DNA of 64,000 nt, taken from assembly GCA_963762425.1 (NCBI GenBank), contig CAVXKY010000004.1:434001-498000 (forward strand). The letters run 5' to 3'. Source of the DNA: REEB95 sp963762425 (lineage in GTDB: Bacteria; Pseudomonadota; Alphaproteobacteria; ATCC43930; CGMCC-115725). Positions within the stretch are counted from its first letter, which is position 1. Each line of letters begins with the position of its first letter. Both the position numbers and the translations under genes were made by a program. Below, piece by piece: positions 48,245-56,383 of the stretch. A model generated the notes under the pieces. That model was not told the origin of the DNA and did not search any database. It saw only the letters and a list, made by a program, of their open reading frames with translations.

Positions 48245-49356
48245 GTCAGCACCAGATCGTCGCGATGAATCATCTCGTCGCGGCCACGGTAGCCGAGGAT
48301 GGCCTCGATTTCACCGCTTTTATGGCCGGCGATGGCGCTTGCGTCCTCGCTCGAATAGGCCGACAGGCCGCGCGCCAGCTCCTTGCCGTCCTTGGTCCGT
48401 ACCACCACCGCGTCGCCGCGCTCGAAGCTGCCTTCGACCGACTTGACGCCGGCCGGCAGCAGGCTGGTGCCGCGCTTCAGCGCCGCCGCCGCGCCGTCAT
48501 CCACCACCATCGCGCCCGAAAGATTGACCGCGCCCGCGATCCAGCGCTTGCGCGCGGTCAAAGGCTCGGCCGAGGGGATGAACCAGGTGACGCGCGCGCC
48601 GTGGTCGATGGCGGCGAGGGGATGGAGGTCCTTGCCCTTGGCGATCGCCATGCGGCAGCCGGCGGCGAGCGCGATGCGCGCCGCGGCGAGCTTGGTGACC
48701 ATGCCGCCCGAACTCGCCCCCGGCGGCGCCCGTTCCGCCATGGCGTCGATCTCGGCGGTCATCTCGCGGATTTCGGGAATGTGCCGGGCCTTGGGATCGC
48801 GGCGCGGATCGGAGGCATAAAGCCCGTCGACGTCGGAAAGCAGCACCAGCGTGTCGGCGCTGATCATCTGCGCCACCCGCGCGGCGAGCCGGTCATTGTC
48901 GCCGAAACGTATTTCGGCGGTGGCCACGGTGTCGTTCTCGTTGATGACCGGCAGCGCCTTCAGCTTCAGCAATTCTTCGATGGTCGCGCGCGCGTTCAAG
49001 TGGCGGCGGCGTGCCTCGGTGTCGTCGGGGGTGAGCAGGATCTGCGCCACGGTGACGCCGTGCCGCGCGGCCGCGTCCTGATAGGCATGGGCCAGGCGCA
49101 GCTGCCCGGCCGAGGCCGCGGCCTGTTTCTCCTCCAGCCGGAGCGCACCGGCGGCCAAGCCCAGCGGACGCCGCCCCACCGCCACCGCGCCCGAGGTGAC
49201 GATCAGCACCTGCTGGCCGCGCTTGCGGCAGGCGATCACGTCCTCAAGAAGCGCATCGAGCCAGGGGCGCTTGATTTCGCCGGTCGATTCGTCGACCAGC
49301 AGGGACGAGCCGATCTTGACGATCAGGCGGCGGGACGAGGCGACGGTTTGGCTCAT
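48241..49356 (-). CDS. proB: glutamate 5-kinase
   Basis: 371 residues. Amino-acid kinase domain (RLIVKIGSSLLVDE, VTSGAVAVGRRPLG, NENDTVATAEIRFGDND, LLSDVDGLYASDP) and a C-terminal PUA domain (about 280-365). First step of proline synthesis. ATG 49356 overlaps the obg stop. Confidence 0.97.
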   Translation of the reverse strand: MSQTVASSRRLIVKIGSSLLVDESTGEIKRPWLDALLEDVIACRKRGQQVLIVTSGAVAVGRRPLGLAAGALRLEEKQAAASAGQLRLAHAYQDAAARHGVTVAQILLTPDDTEARRRHLNARATIEELLKLKALPVINENDTVATAEIRFGDNDRLAARVAQMISADTLVLLSDVDGLYASDPRRDPKARHIPEIREMTAEIDAMAERAPPGASSGGMVTKLAAARIALAAGCRMAIAKGKDLHPLAAIDHGARVTWFIPSAEPLTARKRWIAGAVNLSGAMVVDDGAAAALKRGTSLLPAGVKSVEGSFERGDAVVVRTKDGKELARGLSAYSSEDASAIAGHKSGEIEAILGYRGRDEMIHRDDLVLT

Positions 49357-50388
49357 GACACCGCTTCCTTGGCGCGGGAAACGATCCCTTCCGCCTTGCG
49401 CGCCTTGCGGATGATCTTCAAAAGCGCGGCCATGGCCTCGGGCACGCCGTCGCCCGACACGCCCGACATCACCACGACAGTGCCGGCGCCGGCGCGTTTG
49501 AGCGCCTGGCGCTTCTTCGCCATGTCCTTGGGATCGACCGCGTCCGATTTGTTGAGCGCCGTGATCTCGGGCTTGCGGGTGAGACCGGCGCCATAGGCCT
49601 TGAGTTCGCCGCGGATGGTCTTCCAGGCGCCGGCCACGTCGTCCAAGGTCGCGTCGACCAGATGCAGGATCACGGCGCAGCGTTCGACATGGCCGAGGAA
49701 ACGGTGGCCCAGCCCCACGCCCTCGCTCGCGCCCTCGATCAAGCCGGGCAGATCGGCGAGCACGAATTCCTCGTCGCGGGACCGCACCACGCCCAATTGC
49801 GGCTTCAAGGTCGTAAAGGGATAGTCGGCGATCTTCGGCTTGGCCTTCGACACCGCGGCCAAGCAGCGTCGATTTCCCGGCATTGGGCAGGCCCACCAGC
49901 CCGGCATCGGCGATCAGCTTCAAGCGCAGCCAGACCCAGCGTTCGGCGCCGGGCCAGCCCTTGCCGGCGCGGCGTGGCGAGCGGTTGGTGGCGCTCTTGT
50001 AATGGGTGTTGCCGAAACCGCCGTCGCCGCCTTTCAGCAGCACATGGCGCTCGCCGGGTTTGCGCAAATCCAGCAGCACGGTTTCGTTGTCTTCGTCGAG
50101 GATTTCGGTGCCCGCCGGCATGCGCAGCACGATCGAATTGCCGTCGGCGCCGGAGCGGTTGGCGCCCGCGCCGGGGCGGCCGGGGCTCGCCTTGAAATGC
50201 TGCTGGTAGCGGTAATCGATCAGGGTGTTGAGATTGGCGACGCATTCGATCACCACGTCGCCGCCGCGCCCGCCATTGCCGCCGTCGGGCCCGCCATATT
50301 CGATGAATTTCTCGCGGCGGAAGCTCGCGGCGCCGGGGCCGCCGTTGCCGCTCTTGAGGAAGATTTTTGCTTGATCGAGGAATTTCAT
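49353..50388 (-). CDS. obgE: Obg family GTPase, apparent +1 frameshift
   Basis: Glycine-rich OBG fold at the N-terminus (MKFLDQAKIFLKSGNGGPGA, then YGGPDGGNGGRGGDVV) and G1 motif GLPNAGKSTLL. An extra base around 49858-49865, right after the Ser-Thr of G1, shifts the frame; corrected it reads AAVSKAKPKIADYPFTTL (G2), LADLPGLIEGAS (G3), ALNKSDAV (G4). Corrected length 344 residues. A ribosome-assembly and stress GTPase. Preceded by rpmA and a terminator hairpin. Confidence 0.93.
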
Positions 50389-50420
50389 GGCCGGATGCCT
50401 TGGCCGGGACCGGGGACACG

Positions 50421-50449
50421 AAAAAGGGGGAATGCAGACATTCCCCCTT
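50421..50449 (-). terminator. rho-independent terminator after rpmA
   Basis: On the minus strand an 11-bp stem (arms 50424-50434 and 50439-50449, AAGGGGGAATG/CATTCCCCCTT) with a 4-nt loop is followed by five T. It lies between rpmA and obgE, so it would reduce read-through from the ribosomal genes into the downstream operon. Confidence 0.8.
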
Positions 50450-50483
50450 CGCGTCTCACGCCTTGGTCTCGCGCGCTTTGGGG

Positions 50484-50756
50484 TTAATCCGCGGCCTCCG
50501 GCGGAGCGGCCGTGACGGAGATATAGGTGCGGCCGCCGCTGGTGGTGTGGAACTGCACCGCGCCCTCGGTCAGGGCGAAGAGGGTATGGTCGCGCCCGAT
50601 GCCGACATTGCGGCCGGGATGGAATTTGGTGCCGCGCTGGCGCACCAGGATGTTGCCGGGTATCACGGCTTCGCCGCCGGCGCATTTGAGGCCGAGGCGG
50701 CGGCCTTGGGAATCGCGCCCGTTGCGCGAGGAACCGCCTGCTTTCTTATGCGCCAT
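50484..50756 (-). CDS. rpmA: 50S ribosomal protein L27
   Basis: 90 residues. MAHKKAGGSSRNGRDSQGRR is the L27 N-terminus that reaches the peptidyl-transferase centre, and IVRQRG-type LVRQRGTKFHPG follows. Starts 16 nt after rplU. Confidence 0.97.
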   Translation of the reverse strand: MAHKKAGGSSRNGRDSQGRRLGLKCAGGEAVIPGNILVRQRGTKFHPGRNVGIGRDHTLFALTEGAVQFHTTSGGRTYISVTAAPPEAAD

Positions 50757-50772
50757 CGCTAATCTCCTTGGC

Positions 50773-51090
50773 TCAGCCGGCGCGGATGCCGGTGATGCGC
50801 AGCACGGTCAGCGCCTGGCGGTGGCCGCGCTTCCGGCGGTAATTGTGGCGGCGCTTCTTCTTGAAGATCAGCACCTTGTCGTCGAGCTTCTGTTCCAGCA
50901 CCTGGGCGGTGACCGAGGCGCCCGAGATGAGCGGCGCGCCCGCCTGGGCCTGTTTGCCCTCGTCGCCGACCATCAGCACTTCGTCCAAGGTCACGGACGA
51001 GCCGGGCTCGGCCGCGAGCTTCTCGACGAAGATCACGTCGTCCTTGGCGACTCGATATTGTTTTCCGCCGGTGCGGATGACAGCGTACAT
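50773..51090 (-). CDS. rplU: 50S ribosomal protein L21
   Basis: 105 residues. MYAVIRTGGKQYRVAKDD and the C-terminal KKKRRHNYRRKRGHRQ with TVLRITGI are the L21 signatures. First gene after a strong promoter and a leader hairpin. Confidence 0.97.
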   Translation of the reverse strand: MYAVIRTGGKQYRVAKDDVIFVEKLAAEPGSSVTLDEVLMVGDEGKQAQAGAPLISGASVTAQVLEQKLDDKVLIFKKKRRHNYRRKRGHRQALTVLRITGIRAG

Positions 51091-51119
51091 GGGGCTCGTC
51101 TTGCGCTCTGGAAAATCGA

Positions 51120-51141
51120 ACGGACGGCCTTTGCCGTCCGT
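51120..51141 (-). promoter_or_regulatory. stable hairpin at the 5' end of the rplU leader
   Basis: ACGGACGGC (51120-51128) and GCCGTCCGT (51133-51141) form a perfect 9-bp GC-rich stem with a 4-nt loop. Relative to the promoter at 51149-51176, the hairpin would start at or within a few bases of the transcript 5' end. It may protect the mRNA or take part in regulation. Confidence 0.5.
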
Positions 51142-51148
51142 GCGCGCG

Positions 51149-51176
51149 ATAATAGCCGCAAAGCGCTTCCTGTCAA
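51149..51176 (-). promoter_or_regulatory. near-consensus sigma70 promoter of rplU-rpmA
   Basis: On the minus strand TTGACA (51176-51171), a 16-nt spacer and TATTAT (51154-51149). This is the best consensus match I see in the window; start site expected near 51141. Confidence 0.8.
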
Positions 51177-51289
51177 CGGTTTTGCGCCCCTCGCGGCGGG
51201 TTTATCGAGGGATTGCCGGGGGTTAGGCGGGTTGCGGGCGGGACGGCGCTTGGGCTAGGCTCCGCGCCCCTGACTGAGGCCATCACGCC

Positions 51290-51380
<91 letters not shown>

Positions 51381-51400
51381 GGCCTTAACCGATTAAGCCA

Positions 51401-51838
51401 ATGGATATTGAGCGATATATCAAGGGCATCGTCGAGCCAACGATACGAGACTTCGAGGCAAATCGCGCGTCAGTTCGACACGCGTTTTTGGCCTGCTTAG
51501 TGACTTTTCACTGTGTTGATTATTTAGAAAATGGGGAAACCTCTAAGCAACTTCGTCAGCAGTTTCGCAAAGCCTCTAAAGATTTTGCATTAGTTGATCG
51601 CATCGCTCACGCATTCAAGCATGCGAGTACCGGGCATGAAAGTTCTAAGGATAATCGCCCCCTTAAGGCGGAACAGGTTATCTCACGACCACCAGCAGTG
51701 GCGGGTAAGATGCTTGTCGGTGTTTCACGCGTAGGTGATGCCAAAGGTGGGGTGACACTACAGGGCGATGTTCAAACCGATGTGATGGATGCCGTAAAGG
51801 GCGCGCTAAAATGTGTGCGCAAGCATATGGCACGTTAA
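51401..51838 (+). CDS. hypothetical protein in AT-rich stretch after tRNA-Ser
   Basis: 145 residues, soluble, basic C-terminus. No family recognised. The base composition is clearly more AT-rich than the rest of the window, and the codon use includes many A/T-ending codons. The N-terminal half looks all-helical; a RIAHAFKH segment around residue 68 could be read as an Rx6H HEPN-type motif, but this is weak. The following gene starts 4 nt after its stop, so the two probably form one unit. No clear ribosome-binding site. Confidence 0.6.
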   Translation: MDIERYIKGIVEPTIRDFEANRASVRHAFLACLVTFHCVDYLENGETSKQLRQQFRKASKDFALVDRIAHAFKHASTGHESSKDNRPLKAEQVISRPPAVAGKMLVGVSRVGDAKGGVTLQGDVQTDVMDAVKGALKCVRKHMAR

Positions 51839-51842
51839 AAAG

Positions 51843-52463
51843 ATGCTTCCAGAACAATTCTCAAAAATTGAATTGCCCATTAAATGGTATCTCGCATCCT
51901 ATAGGGCATGCACAGACTGTAAATATGGAATTCATAAATTACAGAAAGAGCCAACAAGTTTTTTTGACTGGAAAGTGGAATGGGCCGGAATATGCTCTCT
52001 TCTGAGGGCGTCGATTCATTTGATGGATAAAGACGCCAAATCTTGTATGCCAAAAAAATTACGAGACGAGCTAGTTAGTGTTTGGGATCGGATTAAGCGC
52101 GATCGAAGCCAACACAAAATCTTTTGGGAGTTCATTTATAAGGAACGCAATAACATACTCAAGCAATATGATTTTTCAGCATATGCCGCATTATTATTGC
52201 CAGATGGTACAATTCGAGAGAGACGCTCTCTTCTACACGCCATGTCGGATGGTGAAAAAGAAACCCTCATTATTCGTGGCGGGGAATATGATGGCAGGCT
52301 CGCTCTTGATGTGGCTTTAGAAGCCGCAGAATGGATCGAAAGTACGATTTTAAATGCTATAAAAGCCGCAGGATACGACCCAGAACAAAAAGTAATTTCC
52401 GAATCTTTTGTTACTGCCCCACCGCATCAAACTCTACCCGGCCTGCTTGGTGATGCAGACTAA
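51843..52463 (+). CDS. hypothetical protein, second gene of the AT-rich unit
   Basis: 206 residues from ATG 51843 (an in-frame ATG at 51813 would overlap the upstream gene). Soluble, helical, with a KERNNILKQY segment around residue 105 that recalls the conserved Arg-Asn region of some HEPN-like helical proteins; this is only suggestive. Same low GC as its neighbour. Its TAA overlaps the ATG of the next, host-like gene (TAATG). Confidence 0.6.
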   Translation: MLPEQFSKIELPIKWYLASYRACTDCKYGIHKLQKEPTSFFDWKVEWAGICSLLRASIHLMDKDAKSCMPKKLRDELVSVWDRIKRDRSQHKIFWEFIYKERNNILKQYDFSAYAALLLPDGTIRERRSLLHAMSDGEKETLIIRGGEYDGRLALDVALEAAEWIESTILNAIKAAGYDPEQKVISESFVTAPPHQTLPGLLGDAD

Positions 52464-53038
52464 TGGCATCGAAATTTCATCGCGGCGCGGCCGCCTATAC
52501 GCAAAAGGGGCAGCGCTACATCGTCGACGATGTCGAGGAAGGCACCGTCTATTGCTCGACCGAGAGCGGCGCCGAAACCGAATTTCCCGAAACGGGCTTG
52601 CTGACCGAAACGGAATGGGCGGCCCGGCTGGACGGCAAAAAAGGCCTGATCTACGCCCGGCTGAAACAGGGCCGGCTCTATACCACGCCTCCGGCCAAGG
52701 TCGATCGCGCGGCCGCGGAGCAGATGCTGGCGAAAGTCGAGCGGCTGAAGCCCGGGATGCTCGATTTCACGGCTTTTACCGTGGCATCGCGGAGCCTGGC
52801 CGAGACCGGCGACGCGGACCAGGCGGCCGAGCTGTCGATCGCCAAATGCCGCGAGATATTCGACGCGGCCAAGCCCGAGCTTCGCGCCAGCTTGCTGGCC
52901 GCAATCATCGACGCGCCGCCGGCGGCGCTGGTCGGCGCCGGAAGGCTGGGGGACAACCTCATGCGCGCGATGCTCGACAAGGGCATGATCGAGCACGCCG
53001 CCGCCTTCGAGCAATTCAGCCAACGCCGGCGCGATTAG
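52463..53038 (+). CDS. hypothetical protein, host-like composition
   Basis: 191 residues. N-terminal ~65 residues look like a small beta domain (HRGAAAYTQKGQRYIVDDV, then a GTVYCSTESG hairpin); the remainder is alpha-helical and repeats an Ala/Leu-rich pattern. No signal peptide or membrane segment. GC returns to the window average here, marking the right end of the island. No family recognised. Confidence 0.65.
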   Translation: MASKFHRGAAAYTQKGQRYIVDDVEEGTVYCSTESGAETEFPETGLLTETEWAARLDGKKGLIYARLKQGRLYTTPPAKVDRAAAEQMLAKVERLKPGMLDFTAFTVASRSLAETGDADQAAELSIAKCREIFDAAKPELRASLLAAIIDAPPAALVGAGRLGDNLMRAMLDKGMIEHAAAFEQFSQRRRD

Positions 53039-53068
53039 CACGGCGGATTGGGACGAGGCGCCCGCCGC

Positions 53069-54079
53069 TCACGCCAGCTTGCCGACGCGGGCTTCGAGTA
53101 GGCTCCAGGCCTGGTCGCCGTAAATCCCTTTCCAGCGCGCGTAGAAGGCGGCGAGCGGCTTCTTGAAGCCGCTGGTATCGGTCTTGTTGACGATCATCCC
53201 CTTGGCCCGGAGATTGTTGAGCGCGCCGGCATTGAGCCGGTCGGCGTCACGGCGCTGGGCCAGCGCCGCGTTGGCGGCGTGTTTCTCGACGATCGCCTGG
53301 AGATCAGGCGGCACCGCCTGCCACCGAGCCGCGTTAGCGACGAGCGTGAAGCCCGACCACCAGTGATTGGTCAGGCTCAAATGGGTCTGCACCTCGTAGA
53401 GCTTCATCAGCAGGATGAGGCCGAGCGGGTCGGTCTGGCCGTCGACGGTGTGATTCTTACAAACCTCGTAGAGCTGGTTGAGGGTGAATTTCATCGGCTT
53501 GGCGCCCAGCGTCTCGAAGAACTCGACCGTCATGGTCTGCACCGGCGTGCGGATTTTCATGCCGACGAGATCGTGTACGTTGCGGATCGCCTTGGTGCTG
53601 GTGGTGAATTGGTGGAAGCCGTTGTCGAGCCCGTAGCGGAAGGTGTAGAGGCCCTTCGCCAGCATCTGCGCGCGGATATAGTCGCCGAGCTCGCCGTCGA
53701 GCGCCTGGAAGACGGCGGCCGAGTTCTTGAAGGTGAAGGGCAGGCCGGGCATTTCAGTGACCGGCACCAGCGGCCCGAACACGTTGCCGCCCAGATACAT
53801 TTCCAGCTGCCCGTTCTGCACCATGGCGAGCATGGCGTTGTCGGAGCCGAGATCGCCCGCGCCATGCACCTCGATCGCCATCCGCCCGTTGCTCTCGGCG
53901 CGAACATGGTCGGCCATCTCCTTGAGCCGCAAATAGTTCGGGCTGTCGAGCGGCTGGCTCAGGCCGAGCCGGTAGCTGGTGTCGGCCTTGGCGCTGGTGC
54001 CGGCGCCGAGGATGGCGGCGGCGGTTCCGGCGATGAAGCGGCGGCGCGAAAGCGCGGCGGCGAGCGGCGCAAAGTCCAT
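53069..54079 (-). CDS. TRAP transporter substrate-binding protein (DctP family)
   Basis: 336 residues. A twin-arginine-like signal (ALSRRRFIAGTAAAILG) precedes the DctP domain, whose family features include YLRLKEMADHVRAES, GDLGSDNAMLAMVQNG and the substrate-arginine region GMKIRTPVQ. GGGGGG lies 9 nt before ATG 54079. No DctQ or DctM membrane genes are adjacent, so it is an orphan or works with a distant permease. Divergent from the pad-like operon and sharing its regulatory region, which suggests an aromatic or 2-oxo acid ligand (inference). Confidence 0.85.
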   Translation of the reverse strand: MDFAPLAAALSRRRFIAGTAAAILGAGTSAKADTSYRLGLSQPLDSPNYLRLKEMADHVRAESNGRMAIEVHGAGDLGSDNAMLAMVQNGQLEMYLGGNVFGPLVPVTEMPGLPFTFKNSAAVFQALDGELGDYIRAQMLAKGLYTFRYGLDNGFHQFTTSTKAIRNVHDLVGMKIRTPVQTMTVEFFETLGAKPMKFTLNQLYEVCKNHTVDGQTDPLGLILLMKLYEVQTHLSLTNHWWSGFTLVANAARWQAVPPDLQAIVEKHAANAALAQRRDADRLNAGALNNLRAKGMIVNKTDTSGFKKPLAAFYARWKGIYGDQAWSLLEARVGKLA

Positions 54080-54138
54080 GATTTTTCCCCCCAAGCGAGT
54101 TCCTGAATATGAGCGAAGTGTAGTGATCGGGGAGGGGA

Positions 54139-54152
54139 TTGATCCAGATCAA
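54139..54152. promoter_or_regulatory. perfect FNR/FixK-type box between the TRAP gene and the pad-like operon
   Basis: TTGATCCAGATCAA fits TTGAT-N4-ATCAA exactly. It lies 60 nt upstream of the TRAP gene and 118 nt upstream of the padE-like start. A TAGTCT at 54175-54180 would put the box at about -41.5, the class II activation position, for rightward transcription. The 190-bp intergenic region holds no gene. Confidence 0.65.
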
Positions 54153-54269
54153 TATGTCCCCAGCCCGGCGTTGCTAGTCTGTTTCCCGTTATTTACGGCG
54201 GCGATGGACCGCGCGCGCCGGCATCGGGCTTCAAGAACCTAAAGAATTTCGGGGGATTTCGGGGAGTTC

Positions 54270-54864
54270 ATGGGCGAAACGCACGAGGTGCGGATTCACG
54301 GACGGGGCGGTCAAGGCGCCGTGCTGGCCTGTTCGATTCTGGCGCAGGCGCTGATCGAGGACGGCAAATACGCGGTCGCGATCCCGTCCTTCGGCTTCGA
54401 GCGCCGCGGCGCCCCGGTGGCGGCCTTTTTGCGTTTCTCCGCCGCGCCGATCCGGGCGATGACCAACGTCTACCATCCCGATTGCGTCGTCTGCATCGAT
54501 CCCACGGTTTCGCGCAGCGTCGACATTTTCGCCGGCATGAAGCCGGGCGGCATTGCGGTGCTCGCGACCAAGGCGAAACTCGAAGAGCTCAAATTTCCCG
54601 ATGCGGTTTCCCGCGCCGGCCTGTGCGACGCGGTCGGCATCGCGCTGGCGATCTACCGCAAGCCGGTGACCAACGCGGTCATGCTCGGCGCGTTCGCGCG
54701 CACCACCGGGCTGCTGACGCTCGCCGCGCTCAAGGACGCGATCCAGCAAATGGATTTCCGCGACGCCGGATTGAGCTGAAAACCTGGCGGCGGTCGAGCG
54801 CGGTTACGCCGAGACCGCGGTGTTCGAACTGAAGCAGGAGGCTCATGCAGCGGCAGTCGCGTGA
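54270..54864 (+). CDS. 2-oxoacid oxidoreductase gamma subunit, PadE-like, apparent +1 frameshift
   Basis: Gamma domain of the pyruvate/2-oxoacid:ferredoxin oxidoreductase superfamily: EVRIHGRGGQGAVLACSIL, then IPSFGFERRGAPVAAFLRF. As written it stops at 54779 (169 residues). Removing one base near 54774-54779 continues it as ENLAAVERGYAET to 54864 (197 residues), the usual C-terminus. It would then overlap the next gene by 20 nt. First gene of a five-gene operon in the same order as padEFGHI. Confidence 0.85.
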
Positions 54865-55138
54865 CCATTTCGACGCCTCGACCATTCCCGACGATCTGGC
54901 GCCGATCGCCACCGTGCTGAGCGGCATGCTGCCCGGCGATTGGCGCAGCATGCGGCCGCTGATCGACCGGCTCAAATGCGTCAAATGCGGGCTGTGCTGG
55001 CTCTATTGTCCGGTGCAATGCGTGGTCGAGCGGCCGCGCTGGTTCGAGTTCGACCTGGCCGTGTGCAAGGGATGCGGCGTGTGCGCGCAGGAATGTCCGC
55101 ACCGCGCCATCGCCATGGTCGAGGAGGCCGGACGATGA
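54845..55138 (+). CDS. 2-oxoacid oxidoreductase delta subunit (2x[4Fe-4S] ferredoxin), PadF-like
   Basis: 97 residues. Two [4Fe-4S] motifs, CVKCGLCWLYCP and CKGCGVCAQECP, typical of the delta subunit of POR-type enzymes. Passes electrons from the thiamine-diphosphate site. GCAGGAGG precedes ATG 54845. The stop overlaps the start of the alpha subunit gene. Confidence 0.9.
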   Translation: MQRQSRDHFDASTIPDDLAPIATVLSGMLPGDWRSMRPLIDRLKCVKCGLCWLYCPVQCVVERPRWFEFDLAVCKGCGVCAQECPHRAIAMVEEAGR

Positions 55139-56376
55139 CCACCGCCACGCGCGAAACCCGCGCCGCCTCCAACAAGCCGCGTTACACCGTGTGCGAGGGC
55201 AACGAGGCGGCGGCCATCGGCGTCGGCCTGGCGCGCCCCGACGTGGTCGCGGTTTATCCCATCACCCCGCAATCCTCGCTGGTGGAACACCTCTCGCAGA
55301 TGATCGCCGACGGCCGCTTGCAGGCCGATCTCATGAACGTCGAGGGCGAACACGCGGTGATGAGCGGCTTGCAGGGCGTGGCGCTGGCCGGCGGCCGCAC
55401 CTTCACCGCGACCTGCGGGCCGGGGCTCGCCTTCATGTTCGAGCCTTACGTCCGCACGCCCGGCTTGCGGCTGCCGATGGTGGCGTCGCTGGTGACGCGC
55501 GATCTGCTGAGCCCGCAATGCGTCTGGGGCGGGCACCAGGACGCCATGGTGGTGCGCGAAGCCGGCTGGATCCAGATGTATTGCGAGACGGTGCAGGAAA
55601 TCCTCGACACCACGGTCATGGCCTACAAGATCGCCGAGCACCGCGACGTCATGTTGCCGGTCAACGTCTGCCACGACGGCAATTACCTTTCATTCGGCGT
55701 CACCCGGGTCGAGCTGCCGGATCAGCAGGAGGTCGACGCGTTTCTCGGTCCGCCGGACATCAACTGGCACATCGCGCTCGATCCGTTGCGGCCGATGGGG
55801 GTCGATCCGCTGACCGGCGGCGCCGGCGGCGTCGGCCCGCGCAACTTCGTGCGGTATCGCAAGGGCCAGTGCCGCGGCATGCAGAACGCGCTCCGGGTCA
55901 TTCGCGAGGTGCACGAAGCCTGGGGCGAGCGGTTCGGCCGCGCGCACGCGCCGCTGGTCGAGGAATACCGGCTCGACGGCGCCGAGTATGCGCTGGTCAC
56001 CATCGGCAGCATGACCGGCGCCGCCAAGGACGCGATCGACCTCGCCCGCGACCAGGGCGAAGCGGTCGGCCTCATCAAGATCAAGACCTTCCGGCCGTTC
56101 CCGCTGCAAGCGATGGCGGAAGCGCTGGCGAAGGTGAAGCGCGTCGGCGTGGTCGACCGCTCGGTGAGCTTCGGCTGGAATTGCGGCCCGGTCTATCAGG
56201 ACACGTTGGGCGCGCTCCATCACGCCGGCAAATCCATTCCGGCCGTCAGTTTCATCGGCGGTCTCGCCGGCGCCGACATCACCGTCGAGCATTTCGCCCG
56301 CGCCATCGCGCTCACGCGCGAGGCGAAATCCGGCGGCGTTCCGGACGATCCGGTCTGGCTGAACGAGAACGACTGA
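55135..56376 (+). CDS. 2-oxoacid oxidoreductase alpha subunit, PadG-like
   Basis: 413 residues. CEGNEAAAIGVGLARPDVV and VYPITPQSSLVEHL are the alpha-domain signatures of 2-oxoacid:ferredoxin oxidoreductases; NVEGEHAVMSGLQGVALAG and the conserved CGPGL stretch follow. With the beta subunit it forms the TPP active site that decarboxylates the 2-oxoacid to an acyl-CoA. Overlaps the previous stop by 4 nt (ATGA). Confidence 0.92.
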   Translation: MTTATRETRAASNKPRYTVCEGNEAAAIGVGLARPDVVAVYPITPQSSLVEHLSQMIADGRLQADLMNVEGEHAVMSGLQGVALAGGRTFTATCGPGLAFMFEPYVRTPGLRLPMVASLVTRDLLSPQCVWGGHQDAMVVREAGWIQMYCETVQEILDTTVMAYKIAEHRDVMLPVNVCHDGNYLSFGVTRVELPDQQEVDAFLGPPDINWHIALDPLRPMGVDPLTGGAGGVGPRNFVRYRKGQCRGMQNALRVIREVHEAWGERFGRAHAPLVEEYRLDGAEYALVTIGSMTGAAKDAIDLARDQGEAVGLIKIKTFRPFPLQAMAEALAKVKRVGVVDRSVSFGWNCGPVYQDTLGALHHAGKSIPAVSFIGGLAGADITVEHFARAIALTREAKSGGVPDDPVWLNEND

Positions 56377-56383
56377 GCGCGCC

